In this document: positions 33,401 through 40,639 of the stretch, piece after piece
Numbering within the stretch: position 1 is the stretch's first letter
How the letters are laid out: every line of letters begins with the position of its first letter
Origin: Urbifossiella limnaea
GTDB taxonomy: Bacteria; Planctomycetota; Planctomycetia; Gemmatales; Gemmataceae
Direction: 5' to 3'
Assembly: GCF_007747215.1 (NCBI RefSeq)
Contig: NZ_CP036273.1
Location: 3,146,322 to 3,210,321 of the forward strand
DNA length: 64,000 nt
The notes under the pieces: model-generated
Seen by the model: only the letters and a program-made list of their open reading frames with translations
What the model was told of the DNA's origin: nothing
Database searches by the model: none
Made by a program: the position numbers and the translations under genes

Positions 33401-33969
33401 TGCCCCTCGGCGACGCGGAGCTGCGCGGCGAGCGGGTGCGTGTAGCCGAGCTCGACCCACACCCGCGGCGCGCGTTCGAGGTACGCCCGCATCCCGCCGG
33501 CCGGCCCGTCGAGCGCCCGCAGCAGCGTGTAGTACGGCGGGCCGATCACGCGGAGCAGCACGCGGCGGTCGTCGCCGTCGGCCGCAAACCAGCGGAAGCC
33601 CTGGCGGTCGTTGCCGAGCCGCAGCAGTTCCGTGACGACGGCCGGCAGGTCGTCCGCGCTCGGCAGCTCGAACAGCACCGCGGCCCCGCTCGCCACCTCG
33701 GGCGTGCCCGACTCCTTCGCCAGGGGCACGAGTTCGACCCAGCTGCCGACCTTGCGGATGTCGTCGGAGCCGTGCCGCTTCGAGCCCTTAACGCCGAGCC
33801 GGTCGAGCACCTTGAGCGTCGTCTTGGAGATGCTTTGCGTCGGCTCGACGTACAGCCGGCCGTGCGCGTCCGTGCTGACGGCCGCGGGGGCGAGCGTGAC
33901 GTCGGCGGGGACCAGCCCGGTGGTGAGGGCCAGGCGCACGGCTTCGGGGTCGGGGAAGTGCAGGATCAT
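30490..33969 (-). CDS. Giant hypothetical protein, paralogue A of tandem pair
   Basis: A 1159-residue soluble protein homologous along its length to the next gene: LHFPDPEAVRLALTTGLVP at the N terminus, GRLYVEP, AFRSLEDWVDYVIEAE near residue 380, SDAAVCWLNALWEHG near 515 and WLDDDEYLVRKRVHADL at the C terminus. A lysine- and proline-rich linker (about 420-470) separates a beta-rich N-terminal part from a long helical-repeat part. It resembles the large accessory proteins of FtsH ternary-type loci, but I cannot confirm the family. It starts ten bases after the 87-aa gene. Confidence 0.72.
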   Translation of the reverse strand: MILHFPDPEAVRLALTTGLVPADVTLAPAAVSTDAHGRLYVEPTQSISKTTLKVLDRLGVKGSKRHGSDDIRKVGSWVELVPLAKESGTPEVASGAAVLFELPSADDLPAVVTELLRLGNDRQGFRWFAADGDDRRVLLRVIGPPYYTLLRALDGPAGGMRAYLERAPRVWVELGYTHPLAAQLRVAEGQFALLTAPATWQFLDAAPFHDVYELTEFPLPAAPVAWEPAPTPEPVSVPLRLTAGNAADVAELWVLRDDPVGQLDALVRDADERLTQRLMFAVAAAADGTRVAVLRTRPSKLAPPELALEKAVAFKPYWKLPNLFLPVGRRLHPQLRRDAVRRLLADDPDRVVWLYPSGASGFTPESVPDAAFRSLEDWVDYVIEAEQAPLAAWIGATRFDFEHFVCTDAGGPPPKPDKSNREPTAKDNVPVPEPAAPKTKATRPKLVKPEATSYVAPAPEVVAPNEWKLRAKELAEEFLAVEGPLDSAERTALWPKLAEAFSRAGDATSDAAVCWLNALWEHGEPHPEWEAAWAAAEFPQLAGRPVGPAELDAKLKGSSPSVAEPRAAVAAFLAASSRSPLPEWLATRLPAVQKYVDAHQEALPIRAVWLAAARLAKLAGGDQKGLARARDRLLERLLTQGLRAERDLPGFLRFAGLRDAERMVAVREKALDLHAAARAWVGHHPPTVPYVDLFFAFALARLGEAAAAKELVDAAGRVMVRPVPEDWQLNKSFDAVAASVTAGFLHGAFAHRVADAAAGRPHAGPLPTPVLDALDAIVQKGKVEMSRRQGEKSDNPFKTSTHHIDKMREVSRVVDPEESRDAYVMFNTAYSDPLRKELLTLAQLREPARLADKVRKLAREGFPGKELREVHFYLLHEALPLAGRAGEALAAELLRLVPGVLAGLAAKPPAAGEPADVLRRQGELVERAVFAAAHFGRTDLLRPVVDGFAALLRSRPEEARYKLINIVAGAFLRGLKRLGLRDEVDRFLTRLQAEVLQGATPDALRRKFSARPDSWSAALQTLLTLAGGQLTFGMIDRAVPLLDVAREELLGGRWVKNTLMAKPLAELLRAYVAALGHGPAELGLGRIGELFHRFEGKNLGNSWTGNSAFSLFHVRVIEEVVWALVSDEFALGPTGKKWLDDDEYLVRKRVHADLHRAGA

Positions 33970-33979
33970 GCGACGGGGG

Positions 33980-34243
33980 TCAACCGGGGTTGCTGGACTT
34001 GTGCCGCTGCGGGGCGTCGGGCTCCGCGGCCGGCGCGGCCGGCTCGCGCGCCGGCTCGCGCACGATCACGATCTCGCCGAGGTCCTCGGCGTTGACGCCC
34101 TTGCCGACGAGCTTCTCGACGAGCGTGCGGTGCAGGTTCTCGTGCTCGACCGGCAGGGCGTCGGGGTCGGAGTCGAGCTTCACGATGATGTTCTGCTTGC
34201 CGCTGTCCGGGTCGCGGCGGAGCAGGATGGTCATGGTCGCCAC
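33980..34243 (-). CDS. Small 87-aa protein of the FtsH-like cluster
   Basis: The protein has a beta-hairpin-like start (TILLRRDPDSGKQNIIVKLDSD), a helical middle (HENLHRTLVEKLVGKGV) and a disordered Ala/Pro tail. No family is recognised; its size and position between the AAA+ peptidase and the giant proteins suggest a dedicated adaptor. The GTG at 34243 has GGAG six bases upstream and was preferred to ATG 34234. Gaps are 13 and 10 bases on either side. Confidence 0.65.
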   Translation of the reverse strand: MATMTILLRRDPDSGKQNIIVKLDSDPDALPVEHENLHRTLVEKLVGKGVNAEDLGEIVIVREPAREPAAPAAEPDAPQRHKSSNPG

Positions 34244-34256
34244 GGCGGGCTCCGGG

Positions 34257-36422
34257 TCAGGACGGCTTGGCGGGGTCGGGCACGGCCGGGCCGGGGGCGC
34301 CCACGTCGGCCGGGAACTTGGCCCGCAGCTCGGCGACGATCTCGGCCACCCGCCCGCCCTCGATCGTCTTCTTCTCCAGCAACTCGTCGCGGACCCGAAC
34401 CAGGTCGGCCTTGTGCTTCTTCAGGATGGCCGCGGCGCGGGCCTGGCACTGCACGATGAGCGTGTTCACCTGCCGGTCGATGGCCTCGGCCTGCGACGCG
34501 GACAGGACCTCGCGGCGGCCGTCCTTGTCGCGGAACGTGCGGAGCGGGGCGGCCAGGCTGCTCATGCCGAGCGTATCGACGAACACGCTGGCCAGCTCGG
34601 TGGCGCGGGCCAGGTCGGAGCGCGGGTTGCCGAACCCGCTCGCCCCGGTGGACACGTCGCCGAGCACGAGCCGCTCCGCCTCGATGCCGCCGTACAGCAC
34701 CGTGAGGATGTCGAGGAGTTCGTTGCGGCTGTGGCCGATGCGGCGCTTGTCGTGCTTGAACGCGGTGAAGAACGGCGCCCACGGCATGTCGCTCTGGATG
34801 GTCACCTTCTCGGGCGGCGGGTGGTTCGGGCAGAAGATCGCGCACACGAAGTGCCCGGCCTCGTGGGTCGACACCATGGCGGCGTCGTTGTCGGCCAGCT
34901 CGACCTTGTCCTCGAACTCGGACAGCGCCCGCTCGATGACTTTCGGCGTGGTGGCGTCGGTGATTTCGTCGCGCATCCGCAACCGGGCGACGGCGCGGCA
35001 CAGGGCGTTCAGGTGGTCGCCGCTGAACGGCGTGCCGGTCGGCGTCATGTAGTTGTCGCCGGTCCGGCGGACGGAGTAGTCGAGTGCCTCGTCCGTCATC
35101 TTCAGCCGCATCTTGCGGTCGTAGATGGCGAGGATGTCCTTGCGGTCGTCGTCGTCGGGGTAGGGAATGTGGAGGTGGAACTCGAACCGGCCGGGGCGGA
35201 GCAGGGCGGGGTCCAGGCTCTCGACGAAGTTCGTGGTGCCGACGACGAAGACGAGTTCGTCCTTGTGGAAGCCGTCCATTTCGGTGAGGAGCTGGTTCAC
35301 CATCGAGTGCTCGACGCCGCTGCCGGTGTACGTGCCGCGGGCGGTGGCGAACGAGTCCAGCTCGTCGAACACGATGATCGACGGGGCCGACTGCCGGGCC
35401 TTGTGGAAGATTTGCCGCAGGTTCTCCTCCGACTCGCCGACCCACTTACTCTTCAGTTCCGGCCCGGACACCACGGTGATGGCCGCGCCGATGCTTGCGG
35501 CGATGGCCTTGGCGAAGTACGTCTTTCCGGTGCCGGGCGGCCCCCAGAAGATCATCCCGCGCGGGATCAGTTCTTCGAGCCGGGCCACGTCGTCGGCGTC
35601 GGTCGCGGCGTCGCGCTTGCGGAGCACGTCGAGGATCTCGGCCTTCAGCCGCTGCTTCACCTTGGCGTAGCCGCCGATGTCGGCGTCCAGATCGACGGTC
35701 GGAATCTCCATCGCGCCGGACAGCGTGGCCTGCCGCAACTGCGTGTAGGCCCGCTTCGGGTCGGCGGGGTAGTCCTCGCCGTCCAGCGTGCTCAGGAGCT
35801 TCCGCAGGCGCACTGCGTTGACGCCGGACACGTACTTGTACAGCTGCAGCGGCGAGAACGTCTTGCCGAACTTCCGCGACTCCTTCTGCGTGACGAGGTG
35901 CTTCAGCTTCGTGCGCGAGATGCCGAGGATGCTGACCCAGTGCGGGAACAGGTTCTCGATCACCTTCGGGAGCGGGAACGACGGGTCTTTGAACCCGAGC
36001 CACACAAGCTCCGGGTTTTCGTACAGCAGCGGGATCACCTCCCGCGCCTCACCCGTGAGTCCGCCCTGGCTGGTGGTCAGCAGGTCGAGGTGCGGTAGCA
36101 CCACGACGCGCCGCTCGACCGCGCCGCGGACGGCGTCGCGGAGCTGGCCGATCATCGTGCCGATGAGCCCCTGCTGCACCGCCCCCTGGGTCGCGCCGTC
36201 GCGGGTGCGGCCGTCGAGGTACAGGCACTGGAGCTTGAACTCTTTCAGCCGGGTCCGCAGGTTCAGATAGAGGTACGGGGCGAGTTCCTTGTCGCACTCG
36301 ATGAGGACGGGCAGCCCGCGGACGAGCCGGCCGGCGACCTCGGCCAGCTCCTGGGCGTACGCCGCCTCGACCGCCTGGTCGGCGGACAGGTCTTTCGGCA
36401 GGAGGTTCTCGACCAGGTTCAT
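34257..36422 (-). CDS. Soluble FtsH-like AAA+ ATPase / zinc metallopeptidase
   Basis: The 721-residue protein has no membrane helix, unlike ordinary FtsH. Residues 1-215 look like a degenerate AAA domain without a P loop (RRVVVLPHLDLLT as a Walker-B-like strand), as in Ycf46. The active AAA domain has Walker A GPPGTGKT (294-301), pore loop KWVGES, Walker B IIVFDELD (about 349-356) and RPGRFEFHL. The peptidase domain has HEAGH (520-524), GGIEAERLVLGDVSTGAS and the third zinc ligand Asp603 in RSDLARATELA, so proteolysis is probably active. It should unfold and degrade chosen proteins, with neighbours as recognition subunits. Confidence 0.9.
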   Translation of the reverse strand: MNLVENLLPKDLSADQAVEAAYAQELAEVAGRLVRGLPVLIECDKELAPYLYLNLRTRLKEFKLQCLYLDGRTRDGATQGAVQQGLIGTMIGQLRDAVRGAVERRVVVLPHLDLLTTSQGGLTGEAREVIPLLYENPELVWLGFKDPSFPLPKVIENLFPHWVSILGISRTKLKHLVTQKESRKFGKTFSPLQLYKYVSGVNAVRLRKLLSTLDGEDYPADPKRAYTQLRQATLSGAMEIPTVDLDADIGGYAKVKQRLKAEILDVLRKRDAATDADDVARLEELIPRGMIFWGPPGTGKTYFAKAIAASIGAAITVVSGPELKSKWVGESEENLRQIFHKARQSAPSIIVFDELDSFATARGTYTGSGVEHSMVNQLLTEMDGFHKDELVFVVGTTNFVESLDPALLRPGRFEFHLHIPYPDDDDRKDILAIYDRKMRLKMTDEALDYSVRRTGDNYMTPTGTPFSGDHLNALCRAVARLRMRDEITDATTPKVIERALSEFEDKVELADNDAAMVSTHEAGHFVCAIFCPNHPPPEKVTIQSDMPWAPFFTAFKHDKRRIGHSRNELLDILTVLYGGIEAERLVLGDVSTGASGFGNPRSDLARATELASVFVDTLGMSSLAAPLRTFRDKDGRREVLSASQAEAIDRQVNTLIVQCQARAAAILKKHKADLVRVRDELLEKKTIEGGRVAEIVAELRAKFPADVGAPGPAVPDPAKPS

Positions 36423-36468
36423 GGGCTGTTGTCGCCGTCAGCAGGGGGTGGATGGCGGGCGCGGGGTG

Positions 36469-37041
36469 TCACACTTCGATCGTGATCGTCAGCGACCCGC
36501 TCGCGGCGTCCTCGCTGATCTCCTTGACGGTGCCGAGCTGCTTGGCCTTCTCCTTCAGCGCGTCGCGGGTCACCTTGTTGACCACGTCCGCGACCTCGGG
36601 CTGAAGCTCTTGCAGCTTCTTCTCCAGTCGGTCCGTCGCCTCCTTCTGGAGGTCCGACTGCTTCTCGTCGAACCGCTTGTCCAGGTCTTGCTTCAGCTGC
36701 TCGCGGACGCGGTCGCGGAGGCTCGTCTCGGTCGGCCCCACGTCGTTGAACCCGGTCGCGTCGCGCTTCGCCTCCTGCTCCACCGTCGCCTCCGACTCGG
36801 CCTTCACCGTTACTTCCCCGCTGCACGGGTCCACGGTCACGGTGGTGGAGCCGTCCTTGCGCACGAGCGTGCCGTCGGGCTGCTCCTCGAAGCCGCGCTC
36901 CTTCAACTCCTGGCGCAGCAGCGTGGCCATGTCCTCGGGCGGGAGGATTTCGAGGAGTTCGAGCGTGGTGCCGATCTCGTCCCCGGCCTTGAGGTGGCGC
37001 GTCTCCGACTCCTTCACGCTGATCCGGTACGCTCGGCTCAT
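36469..37041 (-). CDS. Coiled-coil protein of the FtsH-like cluster
   Basis: A soluble, highly charged 190-residue protein. Residues 1-85 form a compact alpha/beta part (LELLEILPPEDMATLLRQEL, then ERGFEEQPDGTLVRKDGSTTVTVD), residues 95-160 a long coiled coil rich in Lys/Asp/Glu, and the C terminus a strand SLTITIEV. A conserved small module of Ycf35/DUF1257 flavour is possible, because such proteins accompany Ycf46-like ATPases, but I am not confident. It lies 46 bases upstream of the AAA+ peptidase gene in the same operon. Confidence 0.68.
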   Translation of the reverse strand: MSRAYRISVKESETRHLKAGDEIGTTLELLEILPPEDMATLLRQELKERGFEEQPDGTLVRKDGSTTVTVDPCSGEVTVKAESEATVEQEAKRDATGFNDVGPTETSLRDRVREQLKQDLDKRFDEKQSDLQKEATDRLEKKLQELQPEVADVVNKVTRDALKEKAKQLGTVKEISEDAASGSLTITIEV

Positions 37042-37065
37042 GGCACCCTCGTCGTCGGCTGTCGC

Positions 37066-38133
37066 CTATGTTCGGAGTGGCTCGATCGCCTCGACCGCGG
37101 CCCGGGCGCGGGCGGCGACGCGGTCGCCGCCGGCCGCCTCCCAGTCCTGCTTCCACAGCTGGCTCGCGGCGTACCCTTCGTCGAAGTAGCCGACCGCCCG
37201 GTACTTCTCCTGCCAGCTGGCAAGCACCGCCATCTGCCGCGGCAGCGCCACCGCCGCGCGCTGGGTGTCGAGCCGGTCGGCGAGCCGGGCGGGACCGGGG
37301 CCGCCGAGGCCGCTCGTCCAGAACGCCGGCAGGAGGTCATTCTGGAACAACCCCGCGTTGGCGTGCAGGACGAACCGCGCCAGGTCGGGCCGACCCGCGC
37401 TTTCAGCCGCCCCCAGGTACGCCGCGAGGCCCGCCGCCTCGGCTCGGCCCTGCTGCCGCATCCGCCGCCAGTCGTCGATCTGCCCCTTCGCCCGTTCGGC
37501 CCGTAACCAGCGCTGCGTCAGCAGCGGTTGTAGGCACTCCAGCATCACCGCCCGCTCGCCGGCGAACATCGGAGCGAAGTCCGGCGGCGCGGGCTCGGCC
37601 TCGTCCGCCAGGTCGGCCGCCGAGCCGAGCCAGGCGAACCGGTTCGACCGGAACGCCGCCTTCCGCCTCAACACGGCCGCGACCTCGGGGTCCGGCCGAC
37701 AGGCCTCGAACGCCAGCCAGAAGAAGAACTCGTCGGCCGCGGTCAGGTCCGCGGGCGGGGCGTCCCACGGGGTCCGCGTGTCGTGAACCCGCTCGGCCGT
37801 CGCCCACAGCAGGAACTCGACCACGTGTGGTGAGAACGTCAGTGCCCGCTCGTCGAGCGGGGTGCGGTCCCACGCCCGACCCGACTTCGGCTGCCCACTG
37901 CGGAGGTGGCGGTCGGCCCGCCAGCCGCCGGCGCGGACCAGGAACAGCACGCACGCCTTCGCCAGGCTGTCCTGCACCAGTTCGACGGCGTTGCGGCTCA
38001 GGCACGCGGGGCGGGTGTGGCTCGTGCGGAGGAGCTTGTAGCCGTCCTCCGCGGGGAAGCGGCCGAGACAAAACCTCACCAGCCGGATCAAGTCGGCCTC
38101 GAACTTCGACAACGGGCGCGGGGCGTCGGTCAT
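37066..38133 (-). CDS. 355-aa hypothetical protein of the FtsH-like cluster
   Basis: A soluble, mostly alpha-helical protein with no motif I recognise. Notable stretches are SKFEADLIRLVRFCLGRFP at the N terminus, VVEFLLWATAERVHDTRTPW and DEFFFWLAFEACRPDP in the middle and WQEKYRAVGYFDEGYAASQL near the end. The ATG at 38133 overlaps the stop of the radical-SAM gene (ATGA), so the two are translationally coupled; the longer in-frame start at 38262 is therefore rejected. Likely a specific subunit of the system. Confidence 0.72.
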   Translation of the reverse strand: MTDAPRPLSKFEADLIRLVRFCLGRFPAEDGYKLLRTSHTRPACLSRNAVELVQDSLAKACVLFLVRAGGWRADRHLRSGQPKSGRAWDRTPLDERALTFSPHVVEFLLWATAERVHDTRTPWDAPPADLTAADEFFFWLAFEACRPDPEVAAVLRRKAAFRSNRFAWLGSAADLADEAEPAPPDFAPMFAGERAVMLECLQPLLTQRWLRAERAKGQIDDWRRMRQQGRAEAAGLAAYLGAAESAGRPDLARFVLHANAGLFQNDLLPAFWTSGLGGPGPARLADRLDTQRAAVALPRQMAVLASWQEKYRAVGYFDEGYAASQLWKQDWEAAGGDRVAARARAAVEAIEPLRT

Positions 38134-38765
38134 GACGCGGCGCCCGCGACGGGCGTGCGGCGCCACCCCTTCCACAACCCCGCGGCGGCCCCGGCCGGGA
38201 AGCCGTTCACGGTCACCTCGCCGCCCCGGACGCGGATTTCGAGCGTGTTTCGCTTCCGCCACTGGTCGTCGAAGCGGTAACGATTGGTGAGGAAGTGAAT
38301 GCCCTGGTTGCGAGAGCCGATCCAGCGGCGCTCGGTGTCCGGTTGGTCGCGCAGGTACGGGCCGTCCACGAGGATGTCGGTGCGGTCGAGCAGGCCGGCG
38401 GCGTCGGGTCGGTCGCGGAGCTGGTCGAGGGTGTAGCCGCTGAACACCATCACGCTGAGGTTCAATAACCGGGCCGCGTCCGCGAGTTCAACTGCACCGA
38501 CAGGGTGGGAGAAGGGCTCCCCGCCGAGCAACGTGATTCCCTCGACGCCCTCGCGGTCACGGGCGCGCTCCATCTCGTCCGCTACGTCCGCCACCGTGCG
38601 CTGGTCCCCGCCGTCGAACGGCAGGAACTCGGGGTTGCAGCAGCCGGGGCAGCGGAGGGGGCAGCCCTGGAACCACACCGCGAATCGCTTCCCCGGCCCC
38701 TCCGCCTCGGTACACGCCACCACCTGGGCGATGCGCACCGTCGGCTGTTCGGTCGTGCGGGTCAT
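38130..38765 (-). CDS. Radical SAM activase-like protein (single 4Fe-4S domain, NrdG/PflA type)
   Basis: A 211-residue protein with the CxxxCxxC cluster motif (Cys35, Cys39, Cys42 in GCPLRCPGC), the aromatic FQG before it, and GITLLGGEPF as the SAM-binding GGE motif. Size matches NrdG-like activating enzymes that install glycyl radicals, yet no glycyl-radical enzyme or anaerobic reductase gene is near. It may modify a protein of this cluster instead. It is 40 bases downstream of rtcA and coupled to the next gene by ATGA. Confidence 0.85.
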   Translation of the reverse strand: MTRTTEQPTVRIAQVVACTEAEGPGKRFAVWFQGCPLRCPGCCNPEFLPFDGGDQRTVADVADEMERARDREGVEGITLLGGEPFSHPVGAVELADAARLLNLSVMVFSGYTLDQLRDRPDAAGLLDRTDILVDGPYLRDQPDTERRWIGSRNQGIHFLTNRYRFDDQWRKRNTLEIRVRGGEVTVNGFPAGAAAGLWKGWRRTPVAGAAS

Positions 38766-38805
38766 GCGGGGTCCGTTCCGGAGCGTACCCCCCGATTATA
38801 CCCCA

Positions 38806-39843
38806 TCAACCGGGCGCCGGCGCCACCCTCACCGTGCCGGGTTCGCCCTCGCGGCCCTCCAACACCACCTCGCGATCGACGAACGCCCGCACGGTGTCGA
38901 TGTTCGTTGTCAGGTGGCGCGTCACCTCCGACGTGCGGAAGGTGCTGCCGTCCGGCGAGAACACCAGCGGCAGGAGGAGTTGGTCAGCGGAGTGCGGGTC
39001 GACCGGGGCGGCCGCGGCGCGGTAGCGGAGGGCCTCGTCCGCGGCGTCGTCGGCCACCGATTCGGCCGGCTTACCGCGCTCGCCCAGGCCGAAGAACAGT
39101 GTCGGCACGGGTGCCTGCCGGAAGATCACCGCGGCCACGGTGCCGGGGTTCGCGGCCTCCCACTCCTCCAGCGGAATATGCGACTCGACGCCGTCCGCCT
39201 TCAGGCGCACCGACAGCCGCCGGGCTTGCCTGCGGGCGATCCCTTCGGGCAGTCCGGCGACGGCCGAGAAGCCGCCGGCGGTGGTCAGCTCGGGGGTGGT
39301 CGTGAGGGTCATTCCGCGGACGCGGGTACACGGGTGGATGGTGGCGCGGACCTCGCCGCCGCCGCGCGGGTAGAAGCCGGGGCGGATCATCTCCTGGTCC
39401 AGGTCAATGCCAAGCCGCTTCAGGTAGCCGCCCCAGGTGGTGGTGTTGAAGTGGTAGCACGGGGCGTGCGTGTTGTGCGTGCCGCCGGTGACCGTGACCG
39501 TACTCGGCGCGTCGCCCCGAAGGGCGAGCGGCAGCGCGACCGTGTGCAGCACCAGCGACGTGGACCCGGCCGTGCCGATGGAGAAGGTGTAGTTCCCCGC
39601 CTTCACCGGCCCCGGCTCGAAGTACAGCACCGCGGAGCCGACCGAGGCGCCTTTGTAAATCGCGCCGCAGATCGCGCCCGCGGCCTTCACGCACATCAGG
39701 TGCTGCGGCTGGAGCCCCGGCTTGGGGCGGTTCGCCCGGATGTTCAGGAGCTTGAACGGCCGGGCGGTGAGGGCGGCGAGCGCGAGGGCGCTGCGGAGGA
39801 TTTGTCCGCCGCCTTCGCCGCGGCTGCCGTCGAGTTCGATCAT
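38806..39843 (-). CDS. rtcA: RNA 3'-terminal phosphate cyclase
   Basis: A 345-residue enzyme that converts RNA 3'-phosphates to 2',3'-cyclic phosphates using ATP. The N terminus IELDGSRGEGGGQILRSAL is diagnostic. LQPQHLMCVKAA, GTAGSTSLVLHTVALPLA and the adenylated histidine in DPHSADQLLLPL are all present. ATG 39843 gives a start like E. coli RtcA; 39888 is possible. No rtcB or rtcR is in the window. It heads the minus-strand run that continues into the FtsH-like cluster, so RNA damage could be one input. It is divergent from the DUF2293 gene. Confidence 0.9.
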   Translation of the reverse strand: MIELDGSRGEGGGQILRSALALAALTARPFKLLNIRANRPKPGLQPQHLMCVKAAGAICGAIYKGASVGSAVLYFEPGPVKAGNYTFSIGTAGSTSLVLHTVALPLALRGDAPSTVTVTGGTHNTHAPCYHFNTTTWGGYLKRLGIDLDQEMIRPGFYPRGGGEVRATIHPCTRVRGMTLTTTPELTTAGGFSAVAGLPEGIARRQARRLSVRLKADGVESHIPLEEWEAANPGTVAAVIFRQAPVPTLFFGLGERGKPAESVADDAADEALRYRAAAAPVDPHSADQLLLPLVFSPDGSTFRTSEVTRHLTTNIDTVRAFVDREVVLEGREGEPGTVRVAPAPG

Positions 39844-39942
39844 GCCGGCTGACACACCCGTGCTCCGCTTGTTCCCCACGTCGGACACGCGGCGGCCACG
39901 CCGGGTTCAGATTACGCCGCCCGCCGGCCGATCCTACCCCGC

Positions 39943-40635
39943 ATGTCCGACCAGACGCTGACCGCCCGCCCCGGCCCAACCGACCGCACCGTCCGCACCG
40001 CCGACGGCAAGGTGATTCCCGTTCCCGACGGCTGGGAACTGCTCCCGCCCGGCGACCCGGGTGTGACGCGCCGCGTGAAGGCCGCCGGCCCGAGCTGGAC
40101 GGTGCAGGAGCAGCGCGGCCGCAAGGTGTTCTCCCGCGGCGTGTGGGCTCCCGCCGCGACCATCGCGGCCGTGCGCGCCGAACTGGAGGTCGAACGCGCC
40201 GACCCGGCCTACGCCCGCAAACTGGCCGCGGGCGCGAAGCGGCGGGAGGCGGCACAGGCGGAATACGTCGAGGACTTCACCGCTGCCGTGCGGGACTACC
40301 TGCGGTTCGATGCGCGGTATGCCGATCTGGCGGGCCGCTTCGCGGTTGCCGTCGCGGCGCACGCCACGCCAGTCGGTAGCGGTACGGTGGCCCGTACGAA
40401 GCGCATCCCCGTCGAACGGCGGGCGGAGGCGGCGGTCATCGCCTGGCTGCGCCACCAGACGACGGCCTACGACGACATGCACGTCGCGCGGGTGAAGGGG
40501 GCTCGCCGCGAGGTGCGGCGGAAGCTGGCGGCGGGGTCGAAGGCGTTGCTCGACCGCTACCGGCGGGGGGAGCCGGTGCCGCCGACGGGATGCGTTCTCG
40601 AACGTGGGCTCGCGAAGGCGGCGCGGGCGGGGTGA
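39943..40635 (+). CDS. DUF2293 domain-containing protein
   Basis: A 230-residue soluble protein. The C-terminal part (about residues 145-205: VERRAEAAVIAWLRHQTTAYDDM then RRKLAAGSKALLDRYR) matches the DUF2293 pattern, with the HxxTxYD motif. The N-terminal part is a short beta-rich segment (ADGKVIPVPDGWELLPPGDP). The domain's function is not established; its basic helices could contact nucleic acid. It is a single gene divergent from rtcA, and its end is four bases from the convergent PhyH gene. Confidence 0.78.
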   Translation: MSDQTLTARPGPTDRTVRTADGKVIPVPDGWELLPPGDPGVTRRVKAAGPSWTVQEQRGRKVFSRGVWAPAATIAAVRAELEVERADPAYARKLAAGAKRREAAQAEYVEDFTAAVRDYLRFDARYADLAGRFAVAVAAHATPVGSGTVARTKRIPVERRAEAAVIAWLRHQTTAYDDMHVARVKGARREVRRKLAAGSKALLDRYRRGEPVPPTGCVLERGLAKAARAG

Positions 40636-40639
40636 CGCG

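Noticed and set aside
37066-38262. Longer 398-residue start for the 355-aa protein
   Set aside because: The extra 43 residues are arginine-rich out-of-frame radical-SAM sequence; the ATGA overlap at 38130-38133 marks the true start.
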